A stretch of DNA of 64,000 nucleotides from Atriophallophorus winterbourni (GCA_013407085.1 JACCGJ010014427.1:1-64000); one strand, 5' to 3'; shown: positions 1 to 10,377, counted from the first letter of the stretch. Notes: generated by a model not told the origin, from the sequence alone. Numbers and translations are program-made.

Positions 1-321
1 ACAGGGCGATAGTCGATCAAGTCGCAAACGAGTGCCCAGGGGATTCTTTCGGAGGTGTGCTTGAAAACACCCACCACTACCAGGATTGATTCGTAAGTAA
101 CACAAGCGTGTGTAACTGTGAATGGAAGATGGGAGATGTCTCATCACCGAAAGGTGAGAGAGTTATGCATGTTGCATGTCCAATCGAATGAAAAGACGAT
201 GGACAGCAGTTTATTTACACAAATGCGAAAAAATGAAAAAAGAAACTCTTTTTTGTGTTTCAAAAAAATTTTTTCTAATATTTTTGTGTTTTTTTTAATC
301 GTAAAAATGAGGGATTTAGTC
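1..321 (-). repeat. 3' UTR of a CR1-like LINE copy
   Basis: This stretch follows the reverse-transcriptase remnant at 322-1502 in minus orientation. Positions 1 to about 130 are a near-identical inverted copy of 56634-56756. There the same sequence ends in a (GATACT)5 tail, so the window edge cuts this copy just before its tail. It is rich in A/T runs and has no credible reading frame. Confidence 0.7.
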
Positions 322-1502
322 TTAAGGGTAATGCTCCGGGAAGAGCTCCTGCCACCGTTCGTCCAGCCCATGTTTGAACGCACTTACTGAAGTTGCCAAG
401 ATTAGTTCTGCGGGAAGTGAGTTCCACGCGTTCACTATACGGATGCTAAAGAAGTGCGTTCTGGATTCGAGCCTGGTGTGCTGTTTACTTAGCTTAAAAC
501 TGTGCCCTCGTGTACCAACCAAAGGAGAGAACCGAAAAAAGTCATCGAATTCTAAACAACTTAGTCCTTTGACAACCTTAAAGGTCTCTATATGATCCCC
601 CTAAGTTGCCTCCTCCTAAGTGAGAAAAGTCCTAGTGCTAACAGACGATTTTGATAATTTGTGTGTGCTAACCCCTCGATCATGCGAGTGGCCAGCTTCT
701 GTACCTTTTCTAGCTGCACTATATCCTTCTGGTAATACGGCTTCCAAGCCTGGATACAGTATTCTAAATGTGGCCTTACTATTGCCTTGTAGAGGGGCAA
801 TAGCACCTCAGCTTTTCTGCAAGTGAGGGCTGCACGTAGTCGAAAGAGTTCCCTCCTGGCCCTTTGAGCTGCAGCAGCACATTGGTCAGCCCACTTAAAG
901 TTTGCGGAGACTACGATTCCTAGGTCCTTAGTAGACTTTACCCTACGGAACTCCGTGTGATCTGAGGGCGTAGTCACAATCATGTTGCCTGCTAGTGTAG
1001 AATGCAAGTGACTCTTATCTAGGTTAAGGGGAAGGTCCCACTTACCCGCCCATGCTGTTACAGCTTCCACATCACTTATCAGATCGGAGTTATCCGACCT
1101 ACCGACAATTTTAACGTCGTCAGCAAACATATAACAGGGTGAGCGCAGTTGGTCGGCTAGATCATCAATGAAGATGAGGAACAGCAACGGCCCCAAGACT
1201 GAGCTCTGGGGAACCCCACTCGTTACATGCGCACTTGCGGAGTAAGTATCATCTACCCTGACAGTAAAGGAACGGTCGCTAAGGAATGCTCGAATCCAGC
1301 CCAGAAGGTTACCTGATACTCCTATGGCTGAGAGTTTGAGAAGCAAGAGCCTATGGTTGACTGAATCGAAAGCCTTACTAACGTCGAGATAGAAGACTTC
1401 AACAGCTATACCATCATCCATCCTCTTAGTAACCTCGTTAAGAAAAGTGTGAACTGTGCGAACTGTTGACTGAATATTTAAGTGTCGGTTGCTCAACTGC
1501 AT
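322..1502 (-). pseudogene. CR1-like LINE reverse transcriptase, 5'-truncated and frameshifted
   Basis: The main frame (588-1502, 304 residues) carries the non-LTR reverse-transcriptase core. It shows the first catalytic Asp block FYLDVSKAFDSVNH (about residue 37), SGVPQSSVLGPLLFLIF (95) and the catalytic FADD box (126-129). The usual thumb and C-terminal segments with RPHLEY and LATRM follow. The frame stops near 588 but resumes in another frame through 322-600 with the family's FFSIRIVNAWNSLP motif, so a one-base frameshift separates the two parts. The endonuclease and ORF1 are missing, which is normal 5' truncation. The copy is dead and could not move itself. Confidence 0.9.
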
Positions 1503-1560
1503 ACGGTCGAAGGAAATCTCGGCGTGTGATTGGATTTAGCCACATTCAGCCATGTGCAAC

Positions 1561-2366
1561 TTGAACTTGAACTAACTTACTTTCCTGATATCCCGAAACA
1601 ATAACGTAGTTGGACATCCAAAACCAAACTGATTGATAAAATAGAATCGAAAATGAATAAAATGTATTTAAAGATTTTTTTGACGCCGTTAAATTGAAGC
1701 AATTGCTCTGATTTGTAAATTTTGTGTTTAACCACTTTTTGACCTAATGTTAGCCACGAAAGTTTCACTGTTGCATTCGGCGGGATGTTGAATTTATTTT
1801 GCGCTATTAATTACACGGATTTTATAATTTATTCGGTGTGAAACAGCGTCATCAGAAAATGGCGTCAAGTATATTTAAAATATGTCACACGATAAAATTA
1901 TATCTGAACGATGCGATCCATCTACAAAATTCTTGCTGTGATGGAAATTTCACCACTCGCAATATCTGCGTTAAAATTTTAGTTTTAAATGCCGTAATTT
2001 TTGTGATGAGGGTTTTCGGGTACTTCTGTTCATTGTTAGCCTTTTATATTCAAAGCTGTTTTGCGGTGTATCAACCCGGTTTTTAATGTAAATAATCTAA
2101 AATGACCACAGGTCAGCTTTATTTTTCGTTCTTTTAGAACGAACTAGATATTCGTGTCTTAAATTAGCGCTCTACATATTCTAATGCTGTTCATTTTAGA
2201 AAGTGCTTTTTGACAACGAAAATTCAATTTTCAAGCACTATCGTTCTGTTTTTAAATCGGGATCGAAAGCAGGTGATGAAATCCAGTTGAAGCTTCTTCA
2301 CAAGTTATATGGGTGACTTCTGCTGGCAAGACAAACCCAGAGATTAGAGGACCACCACTACATCAC
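1561..2366. other. AT-rich stretch without recognisable features
   Basis: Only short random open frames are present. I see no domain, terminal repeat or RNA gene. Confidence 0.5.
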
Positions 2367-2560
2367 TCATGTGGTCAAGTCCATCCGCCTCAACAAATTC
2401 TGAACCAACGCGCTCTTGAATAACTGTTCTGATTTTAGGTACAGGAGCTCATTCGGCAGGGATTTCCAAGTGTTCACCAACCGCGTGGCTAGCTTGCCCG
2501 CATTAATCATGTTAAGCCTACTAGGCGACGCTAAAATGAATAAACGTTCCGTCCAAACTT
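2367..2560 (-). pseudogene. CR1-like LINE C-terminal fragment
   Basis: Read on the minus strand, this short piece gives the extreme C-terminus of a CR1-type ORF2. It has LVNTWKSLPNELL and then FKSALVQNLL before a stop, matching the WNSLP and FK..LD pattern of the copies at 322-522 and 18479-18688. It is a separate, older insertion. Confidence 0.6.
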
Positions 2561-2569
2561 CAAGATTAA

Positions 2570-3090
2570 CGTTGAAATTTAATAAAATCTGTACGTATTC
2601 ACAAGTACATCACAGATTGGAATATGTATTTAAGTATTTTAGATGCTACTTTTCCTTTGTTGCGCAGACGCTTTTCTGTTTATCCTGTTTGATGGTACTG
2701 AGTCACAATTCACTGGTGCTTCGATGCTTAACATTCCGTCAATGGTGAGGACGTTCTTCACGTATGTAAACAGCACAATCTATTTATTAGTAACACTTAA
2801 TTTAGGCATAAAATGCTGCGTTGTGAAACTTGGCGTCTGCCTAACGATGATTAGCCATGGACATAAATTGACCATCTCACCATCAGCGCTAGATTGAGAG
2901 TCTGCATTGATGTCTGTCGCTCATTCTGGAACACTTGCATAGAGTTTGACCACACTTTCGATCGATATTTACATTAAAATTCTCTGGTCCAGACACCGAC
3001 TTTTCTAATTCCATACGCTTGCAGAAGATCTTGGAGGCCATAATTTAGTAAGCCTTTCATGATGGCTAATGAAATCATCATTCTAATGTC
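2570..3090. other. No recognisable feature
   Basis: Sequence without domains or repeats that I can identify. Confidence 0.4.
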
Positions 3091-3091
3091 T

Positions 3092-3235
3092 GATCCAGGC
3101 AAAGTGCCGCTCAGTTAGAGACTGCACGTGAGCTAAGATAATGTCAGGTTGCCCAGGCCTAGGCATATAGTAGAAAGCAAATAGTAATAGACGATAATGC
3201 ACATAAGTGAGATGCGATCACTTCCGTACTTCACG
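3092..3235 (+). repeat. Short interspersed repeat, copy 1
   Basis: One of about ten copies of a dispersed unit. Its core reads TGATCCAGGCAAAGTGCCGC, then a GACTGCACGTGAGCTAAGAT block, then a GTCAGGTTGCCCAGGCCTAG block. The following tail (TAGAAAGCAAATAGTAATAG) is shared with copy 2 at 5890-6022. Confidence 0.7.
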
Positions 3236-4092
3236 ATTCATCATCATCAAAGACAGCATTACACCGGTAGCACGTACCGCATTCTTAACTGCCATACAAC
3301 CATTAAAAATAAAATCCTAAAATATGGGGAAGAGTGGGACTTACATTGCTAAGGCTTCTATTGAAGAGTAAGCACAAACAAACTGGGAAGAGATGCCTAC
3401 ACCTCGAATGGAACATACATTCAAACAAGTTTCGTGAACGAGTAGAGTGACATCAACACGGCAGCTTCTTTGCGGCTTTCACTGTCATGCATCATAACAA
3501 GCTTTTCTCGTCACTCCGCTTGACAACATACAAGGTTAAGCAAACACTCCAAGAATATGCTTAGTGCAAGACCGCCATTGAACACGGTTTCGGGACATAT
3601 GCTGAAGCGTAACTAACCATTGCGATATCTGATCGCGGGGAATCCAGCCTGGAAGACGCGCTGCGCCTACCGTGGAAAGTTTACTAGTAAGGGTTTTTGA
3701 CTGCCTATGCAATGTGACGGTTTGGCCCAGACAATAACGAATGTCACTTTTTTGGATCGAAGCGAAGTGCGAAGCGAATTTTCGAAAAGCCCTAACTGCC
3801 CTTCGCAATGGCGAATAGTATCAAAGCGAATATCCGAAGTGCACTTCGCCATAACGAATATTAGCGAATAATATTCGCTCAATTTCGATGTCCCCCAAAA
3901 ACTTCGTTTTCGACAAAAAACCTTGCTATAAATTGCTATTATTCGCTAATATTCGTTTAAATTCGCTATTCTTCGCTGAAATAAAACGAATTCCGAAATA
4001 AATTATTCTTTTGACCATGAAAGAACTTTTATTTGACAAGGGAGGAGTTTTTCATGAGCTTTGGAATTGGAAATATACAAAACCTTGTTCTC

Positions 4093-4885
4093 TCAAAGGA
4101 AATTAGGCTCCTCCTCTGAGTCGATCTCTGAGACCGGGGTTCTGGACCTGGACCTGGTGCCGGAACTTGTCCGGCTGCCTCCAGTCAGAGGGGAGTAGGC
4201 CCCCGCCGTGAGCTCCTGGGTGTCGACAAACTCGACATCCTCAAGGTTGGCCTCAGGGTCATCCTGGTCTTTGAGCTGCTGCTGACTCTGAGTGCTGGTA
4301 CCTTCGCCATTGGTGAACTCCTGGATGCGGAGCTTCATCCTCTTCATGTAGGGGAGCACTTTATCGTAATTGTCATGAATGTAGACGAGCTCCTGGACCC
4401 TCTCGTTGTTCAGAAGGCTTCGGGTGGGCTTGGTCACGAGTCTAGCTTCCGAGAAGACCCTCTCTGATGAGGCCGAGGTAGCCGGGATGGCGTAGACCAT
4501 CCTAAAAGAAAATGAGACAGGTTGAGTATTTTGTATTACGTTCCAGGGGTGCAAAAGTTAAACTACTATTTCAAAGTATAAAAATACTATATCAAAGTAT
4601 AGCAATACTACATCTAAGAATAGAAAATAATATATCGAAGTATAGCGAATAATATCGAAGTATGGCGAAGTTTAGCGAATATTATAAAGAAGTATGGCGA
4701 ATAACGAGAATGAATTATAATCCAACGGAAAATAAGTGACCTTTAACTTTGAAACAACTTACTGGGCGACTTTGGCGAGTAGAGGGAGCTTCTTGGCCTT
4801 CATCTTCCAGTACTGGAGCACGTCGATGTCCTCCTTTTCCAGGGGAGACGCCATCCACTCATTCATCTCATTCAAAAAAGTACAA
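4093..4885 (-). pseudogene. hAT transposase C-terminus (dimerisation domain)
   Basis: Two exons can be read on the minus strand. The first (about 4763-4885) gives EWMASPLEKEDIDVLQYWK and KLPLLAKVA, then a GTAAGT donor at 4762. The last (4093-4501) opens after a TTTTCTTTTAG acceptor with MVYAIPATSASSERVFSEA and ends in an acidic, Ser-rich tail. W..YW, P.L..A and IPATSASSERVFS are the hallmark of the hAT C-terminal dimerisation domain. The 260-bp intron contains the same GCGAAT-type motifs as the subterminal regions. The N-terminal zinc finger and most of the RNase-H-like catalytic core are absent. A piggyBac-like MITE abuts the 5' side. Confidence 0.85.
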
Positions 4886-5065
4886 CCCTTTGTCTACTGA
4901 CCGTAACTCTAGTTACCACCTCAAATGTTAGCTTATAGCAATTAAACAAGCAGTCGGTTGCTAAGTAGCTTACGTCGGTACCTTCAGTCACCATCGGAGT
5001 GCACTTGTCTGGCCTTTGTCTATCAACAAGTGTCAACATCAAAAAGAATTCCCGTAGACAAAGGG
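4886..5065. mobile_element. piggyBac-like MITE nested in the hAT element
   Basis: A 180-bp piece is bounded by 12-bp inverted repeats, CCCTTTGTCTAC at 4886 and GTAGACAAAGGG ending at 5065. CCCTTTG termini and a TTAA target are piggyBac features. TTAA is present on the right (5066-5069); the left flank reads ACAA, presumably a mutated TTAA. It has no coding capacity. Confidence 0.7.
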
Positions 5066-5644
5066 TTAAAATATTAAAGTACAAAAATGAACACTCTTCG
5101 CTTTTAGCGAAGACTTCGCTAATATTCGTTTACGGCGAAGTTGAACTTGCACTTCGTTTTATGCGAAGCGAAGTATAACTAATCTTTAGCGAAGTTTATT
5201 TTTGCCCTTCGCCATGGCGAAAGCGAAGCGAATATTCAACAATATTCGCTTCGCAACTTCGCTTCGCTTTAAATCCCAAAGCGAAGTATTCGTTATTGTC
5301 TGGTTTGGCCAACCCGAGATTTACGCCAATTAGGATGTGGCGTCGCAAAAAGTATCCGTTTCGACAGTCGCTGGTCCGGCATCCGTAAAATGTGACCCAA
5401 CCAGCGTAACATATGCAGGTTGGTCTGCTTCTCTATATCAACATTACTACCGAACAACTTATTTCGGAGAGTATCGTTGTGTATGCGATTATTTCAGATA
5501 ACTCCTAGAATGCGGCCGAGTAATCGGCTGTCAAATACTTGGAGACGCTGAATATGCTCTTTATATAAGGCACAAGCTTCACACACACATTAATACAACC
5601 CGAACTGTCGCTTTGAAGATTCTACCTTTGAATAACAGAGACAC

Positions 5645-5885
5645 CTTGATGTGCAATCACGCACGGATGTGAAATCTGCGTCTGGGTACCCATGACTGCA
5701 TGTCAGCCCGGTGTACTTGTGTGCGACTATCTCCTCCTGGAGGATGAGTTAGCTTCAATGAAGGTTCTTGGGGATTTGGGTACAAAGCGGTGTCCCCAGC
5801 ACCACTCGGCAGACCACCTCTTTCTGGTAACTCCCGGCTGCCTTGCAGGTCGTACTTGGTTGTGCAAAGGCTAGAGAAGCTGACT
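5645..5885. other. Unassigned sequence upstream of the RTE fragment
   Basis: It may be further RTE-derived sequence. A short minus-strand frame is open here but I recognise no domain. Confidence 0.3.
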
Positions 5886-5889
5886 CGAA

Positions 5890-6022
5890 CAAACGCTCAG
5901 TTGGAGACTGCACGTGAGCTAAGATAGTGTCAGGTTGCCCAAGCTTAGGCAGATAGTAGAAAGCAAATAGTAATAGACGATAATGCACATTAGATGCGAT
6001 CACTACCGTGCTTCACGATTCC
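5890..6022 (+). repeat. Short interspersed repeat, copy 2
   Basis: It has the same core blocks as copy 1 (GACTGCACGTGAGCTAAGAT, then GTCAGGTTGCCCAAGCTTAG) and the same AGAAAGCAAATAGTAATAGA tail, so copies 1 and 2 are a closely related subgroup. Confidence 0.75.
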
Positions 6023-6049
6023 GCCTTGTCGGCATGTTGCATTACCTAC

Positions 6050-6260
6050 TTGGGTGATGAAACGCATTGTTTTCTAGCTCATTGCTAAAAGTTGTCTCAC
6101 TAAAATACTTGAACATATTGCGGGTAGTTTATTCCTGTAGTTCCGGACGCGTTTTGTTGTAACTCGCCTGTCAGCCAGCTTTTCCACGAATAATGGTGTT
6201 CGACAAGGGTACGGAATTTCCCCATGTTTCGTAAATGCCCACGCTGGGCATTCGGATTGG
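6050..6260 (-). pseudogene. Possible LINE ORF2 C-terminal scrap
   Basis: The minus-strand frame contains RVRNYRNKLPAICSS, which resembles the RVVNYWNRLP motif near the end of the CR1 copies here. The match is short, and the fragment could be coincidental. Confidence 0.35.
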
Positions 6261-6837
6261 CTGTGATACAATTTTTGCCTCAGATTATGCTACTTTAGCG
6301 TAATTATGCATTATCGTACTATGCTTTGGAATGCGTTTTGCACCTTCCAAGTCAAAAGTTCTGTTGCATGTTATAGGTCTAGCAGAACCTGCGCTAAACA
6401 ACAATCTGGAACTATCGATGTAAAATGTTTTCTATTTGGGTAGTTGCATTACTAGTGACCCTTGTTTTTATTAGTTGATTTCTGTTTGCATGTTCAGAGC
6501 GACGGTTGCGTTTTGTAAATTGGTTCATCTGTGGCATCATAGAAGCTCATCTCTTAAGCTCAGGTGCCGGCAACAGTTCGCGCTGTTTCGCCGTATTAAT
6601 GTGAAGCGTGGGTACTGAGAAGAGAAAAAATAACACGTTTGCATGTTTACAAAAATCGCTGTCTCCGCACTATCGTTTTAGTTGAGTGGCATCATCGGAC
6701 ACGTTACGCAAATATCCCTAGCACAATCGAAAAACATGCATAGACCTTGCTGGCTAGGTCACGAGTGGTGTATGGAAACCCATCCTCTTTTTAACGCGGT
6801 TTTCTTCTCCACTTATAACTCCGAACAAAGTCGTTGT

Positions 6838-7360
6838 AATGATGGCCAGACAGTGAATTGTCTCAAGCAGATGAATGCCTTGACAGTTAAACTAAATACA
6901 GTTGGGGCGAACTGTTTCACTGGATTGCGGTCGAAGTAATCATGAATCACAGTGGCTTCTTACACAAAGATATGGCTGAAAATCGTATTTTCTAAAATGA
7001 AACCATTATCATCAAGGTTTCGATAGTTGACTTTATCTGGGGAACTGAAGACGCGAGTGCGTGCTTAACCTGGTATGTTGTCAGGTGGAGTGACGAAGAA
7101 AGCTTGCTATGATTTGTGCGATTGACAGCCCCAAGGAAGCTTTCGTGCTGATGCCGCTCTACCCGTCCACGGAACTTGATTAAATGCATGTTTGCATTTA
7201 TGATGTAGACACCTCATTCTAGTTTGTTTGTGCTCACGTTTCTCTTTAAGTTTCGCCTTCCCCATTTTTGAAGATTTTTCTTTTTCATTGTTGTATGGCA
7301 GTTAATTATTCGGTACATGCCATCGGTGTAATGCTATCCCTGGTGATGTTGTTGATAATG
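6838..7360 (+). mobile_element. RTE-like LINE 3'-end fragment
   Basis: The coding part (6840-6940) reads GQTVNCLKQMNALTVKLNTV. It aligns with the equivalent segment of the copy at 3660-3727 on the other strand, ahead of the LPGW motif. Positions 7010-7360 match the 3' UTR of that copy, including the block ending GGTGTAATGCTATCC. Confidence 0.65.
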
Positions 7361-7396
7361 ATGAGAACAGAAAGCTGAGTTTCGTTTTTAGAGCCC

Positions 7397-7515
7397 TTTG
7401 TCTATTTTGTTTCTCATATCTGTCTATGTCTTGGCAACCTGACAGTATTTCAACCCGCTTGCAGTCTGTGACTGTGCGGCTCTTTGCCTGGAACAGGCTT
7501 GTACTTTCAAACATT
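7397..7515 (-). repeat. Short interspersed repeat, copy 3 (inverted)
   Basis: Reverse orientation of the family, with CATATCTGTCTATGTCTTGG, CAACCTGACAGTATTTC, then GTGACTGTGCGGCTCTTTGC and CAGGCTTGTACTTTCA. Confidence 0.75.
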
Positions 7516-7825
7516 CATACATATGTTTTCCCCGGTAGATATCAGAACAGTCACATTTGTCAGAATTTCGGTCTGCTTTTCAATATATCCATATTCCGTG
7601 GGCACCATGATGGTCATTTATGCCGTTGTAGTTCTATGGAGTCTAATTCGCTCCTATTGTTAATATTAACATTTTAGTTACACTGTACTATCGTTACTCA
7701 TGTGAAAATTGAGCAACAGGCTTCAGGTATTTGATAATACCAACCTTTATCCATTGATTTTTATGTCTGGTACTGAACTGCATGCGGAAATATGCTTGAA
7801 TCTCATTATTATTGTCTGTTTTTAT

Positions 7826-7925
7826 ATATATCTGTCTAGTCCTGTGAAGTATCTTGGCCCGCGTGCCGTCTATCACCGTGTGGCACATTGCATAGATCAG
7901 GCTTATAATTTCATACATAATATAT
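7826..7925 (-). repeat. Short interspersed repeat, copy 4 (diverged)
   Basis: Recognisable blocks are TATATCTGTCTAGTCCTGTG, GCCCGCGTGCCGTCT and GATCAGGCTTATAATTTCAT. It is clearly older than the other copies. Confidence 0.5.
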
Positions 7926-7990
7926 TGACTTCCCAAATTACGGTACGCCGTTTACCCAGTTGCCAAATTACCCTCGTATATTTGACTTTC

Positions 7991-8007
7991 AGGTACTACC
8001 TTGTAGC
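7991..8007 (+). promoter_or_regulatory. Splice or trans-splice acceptor before HP1
   Basis: TTTGACTTTCAG ends at 7992, 15 nt before the start codon. It is either the end of a 5' UTR intron or a spliced-leader acceptor. Confidence 0.5.
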
Positions 8008-8589
8008 ATGCCGGGATCTGAAGGTTGCTCAACAACTTCTTCCACCCGGCGTTCGTCGACTAGCTCGAATGATGTTGCCTCCAGATGCGAATACGAAGTG
8101 GAAGAGATAGTCGATGTGCGCTATTCCAGCGGCGAACCAGAATTTTTAATCAAGTGGAAAAACCATCCCACGTAATGATCCTCTTGCTATCAACCCCATT
8201 TCAGCAGATCTTTAAACACCTGGGAGCCATATTCCCATTTGAATTGTCCCGCGTTGCTGCAAAAGTTTTACTCCAGACCACGTCAACCTCTGCCTACATT
8301 TATTGACGTTGTATGTCGGTTTTTAACTGAGTAACTTGTTAATTTCATCAGCCTGAGGACGCACACTCGTACGGGTTTGGTCGTGGCCTCCCGCCAGACT
8401 CAATCAAAATGGTGACAAAGATGAACAACGAGTTGTATTTTTTGATCAAATGGTAATCGTGTCATTTCATATCACCGCTTCTGTAGGAAAGGAACCCAGA
8501 TTTGTGATGTTGTGCCTGCCACACAAGCATACACCCGATGCCCGCAAGTGGTGATCAAATTTTACGAGAGCATACTCTATTTCTCTTGA
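8008..8589 (+). CDS. HP1: Heterochromatin protein 1 (chromobox) homologue, four exons
   Basis: The coding exons are 8008-8171, 8208-8310 (or from 8205), 8352-8452 and 8487-8589. The introns are 36 (or 33), 41 and 34 bp with GT-AG ends, and the product is about 156 residues. After a Ser/Thr-rich N-terminus comes a chromodomain: EYEVEEIVDVRYSSGEPEFL, IKWKNHP, NTWEPYSHLNCPALLQKFY. A chromoshadow domain follows: GFGRGLPPDSIKMVT, LYFLIKWKG, then CPQVVIKFYESILYF. HP1 proteins bind methylated H3K9 through the chromodomain and dimerise through the shadow domain in nuclear heterochromatin. Odd points: the third aromatic-cage residue (KGY/KGF in HP1) is His (KNH); the C-terminal Trp of the shadow domain is Phe; the hinge is only about 18 residues. 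Exon 2 has a CAGCAG tandem acceptor; the second AG restores the family's usual spacing. The start at 8008 directly follows an acceptor. Confidence 0.9.
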
Positions 8590-8817
8590 TTTTATGCCCT
8601 TTTTAATCAGAACTCAACTATGGATTATAACCATGAATGCTATTAAATGTGAGATATCCATCCTACTTTGTTTTTTTCACACTCAATTTATTTGAGAGAA
8701 CGTATTGTAGCGGGATCTAGGCCTGATAGCGTCGCTGCTTTTCAAGTCCATTACGCTACCGACATCCATCTGGAGAACGGTAATTCGAAAATTGGCCACA
8801 CTAAATCCCAGTGCCAT
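8590..8817. other. HP1 downstream region
   Basis: Presumed 3' UTR and intergenic DNA. No canonical AATAAA is obvious near the stop codon. Confidence 0.35.
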
Positions 8818-8925
8818 TTCGTATATCTGTCTAGACCTGGGAAGCCGACAGTATTTAGCCCACGGGTAATCTCTCCTGGTGCAGCTCTTTGCCACATGAT
8901 AGTATCACAGACTGATTGAGTATTT
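8818..8925 (-). repeat. Short interspersed repeat, copy 5 (diverged)
   Basis: It keeps TATATCTGTCTAGACCTGGG and GACAGTATTTAGCCCACG, then drifts away from the family. Confidence 0.5.
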
Positions 8926-9286
8926 ATGTTCAAAACCGAATTACAGTGGAATGTGTGCACTTTGATCTAATTCGTCGGGTTGTTTTGGTATCAGTCAGTT
9001 CTGATAGAGGCATCGCCACGTTCGGCTTTTGTACGTTTGGATTCAAACAAATTATACTGGGATTGCCTAGACTTAGTCGAGTAGATAGATCACTTCGTGG
9101 ATCTTTGCATACTCGTTTCGATCCAGTCACCTCGCCCATTCGATCGTCGTTGCACATGATAGCCTCATACTTGGTTTTCCACACGTCGCAACCGTTTCTA
9201 TGAGCTTTTTTTTACCGAATAATGAAATAAACAAATATTGAAATACAAGTTTGGTTTCAATTCAATCGAATGGTATTCATTGGTAC

Positions 9287-9590
9287 TGTTACGAAGCATG
9301 GCGAATTAGTTTTGTTTCTTGCTCTATCTGTCCGCGTGGTTCTCGAATATTTGTGAGCGACCAATCTCGCTCCGTGGCTCAGCGTCTCGTGGCTTACTAG
9401 CAATTGTTCCAATGGCGTTTCTAAATGTTGTTCCATCGAGTGATGTGCAGGCATTGCGGCTGAGCTGCAATCGGTTTTCGAACGCTGTGGTTTGGGCATT
9501 TGGGATGGGTGTAGGGGTAGCGGGTTTGTGACGAAATACCGATGTTGGAGGGCCTGCGTGGGGTACAACGGAAATACTTAACTCGTTACA
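9287..9590. mobile_element. Possible solo LTR
   Basis: A 304-bp segment starts TGTTACGA and ends TCGTTACA, an imperfect inverted TG...CA terminus as in LTRs. The flanks GTAC and GTAA would be a 4-bp target duplication with one mismatch. No internal retrotransposon sequence adjoins it. Solo LTR is an inference. Confidence 0.4.
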
Positions 9591-9880
9591 GTAATGAAAA
9601 TGGCGTTAGTAAAGTGTATCAGAAGTCATTATAGGGTGTCTAAGGGACGATGACATAGAACTTTAATCGTACAGCATAAAATATACTTGTAGCTTCTTTC
9701 TGTTTAAATTCGCTTGTGCTAATTCTTGTAGAAATCGTGCGTCACTGTTCAACCGCTGGTGCATCAACATTTAATTAATTTAATTCTGCTCAGTGTATCA
9801 GAATTCTCTAACCCTAATTCTTTTATTGCATTCCATAAAAGGTGATTGATTCCTAACGAGGTTTTGTTTGCAACTCCTAA
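9591..9880. other. No recognisable feature
   Basis: AT-rich sequence without domains or repeats that I can identify. Confidence 0.4.
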
Positions 9881-9883
9881 CTA

Positions 9884-10375
9884 GGAAGGGTGGCCAGACT
9901 GCGACGTGACTTAAGCAGATGAAGTCTTCAGTTGGTCCTACTCGTCTCGGGTTAAAAACCAAGAGATCAGAATTCGCAGTGACTTCTTAGAGATTTGGTT
10001 CGAAATCGTGTTCAATGGCGGTCTTGTAGACATCTTCTTGGAATGCTTGAATAACCTTGTATGTTGTCCAGTGAAGTAACCAAAAAAGCTTGTGTGACCA
10101 TAAAAGCTATGGGGAAGCGGTCATGCTGATGTCCCTCTATACTCGTTCACAAAATATTTGCTTGGTTGCATGTTTGATTCGAGGTTTTGGCACGTCATCC
10201 CTGTGCCTACTCTACAGGTTCAGTAGGATTTTAGGTGCCATCTTTCTGTTTCGGCAATTGTGCACCTGTTACCGATGTATTGCTGCCCATAATAATGAGG
10301 ATTGTCATCAAAATACTGAAACTTTATATTTTAGGGTAGGGTAAACCCTTTGCCTTATGGTTGTGTATATTATTT
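9884..10375 (+). mobile_element. RTE-like LINE 3'-end fragment
   Basis: The block around 10010-10090 (GTTCAATGGCGGTCTTG and the following CCTTGTATGTTGTCCAGTG) matches the reverse complement of 3520-3590. The rest follows the family's 3' UTR. The reading frame is broken. Confidence 0.6.
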
Positions 10376-10377
10376 GA

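Larger units (their letters stand above)
3728..5302 (-). mobile_element. hAT DNA transposon, internally deleted, with 8-bp target duplication
   Basis: The element begins CAGACAATAACGAAT and ends with the exact reverse complement of those 15 bases. It is flanked by perfect 8-bp direct repeats, GTTTGGCC at 3720-3727 and 5303-5310, the duplication size typical of hAT. Subterminal regions (about 3740-4000 and 5090-5290) are packed with degenerate GCGAAG/ATTCGC motifs in both orientations, as hAT transposase-binding regions often are. Only the C-terminal part of a transposase remains (4093-4885, minus), so this is a defective copy of 1575 bp. Confidence 0.92.
3236..5640 (-). mobile_element. RTE-like LINE 3' part, split by a hAT insertion
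   Basis: Positions 5311-5640 encode, on the minus strand, the late part of an RTE-type ORF with RWLGHILRMPDQRL. Positions 3536-3720 encode its end with AARLPGWIPRDQISQWL and MSRNRVQWRSC. The same order is seen in the long copy at 60.6-63.8 kb. The frame carries straight across if the hAT element (3728-5302) and one copy of its 8-bp target duplication are ignored. Positions 3236-3535 are the 3' UTR, shared with 10378-10612 (same strand) and 7140-7360 (opposite strand). One internal stop near 5490 shows decay. Confidence 0.8.

Noticed and set aside
3720..5310. The repeated GCGAAG motifs as a satellite or CRISPR-like array
   Set aside because: Spacing is irregular, both orientations are mixed, and the cloud is confined within clear hAT ends.
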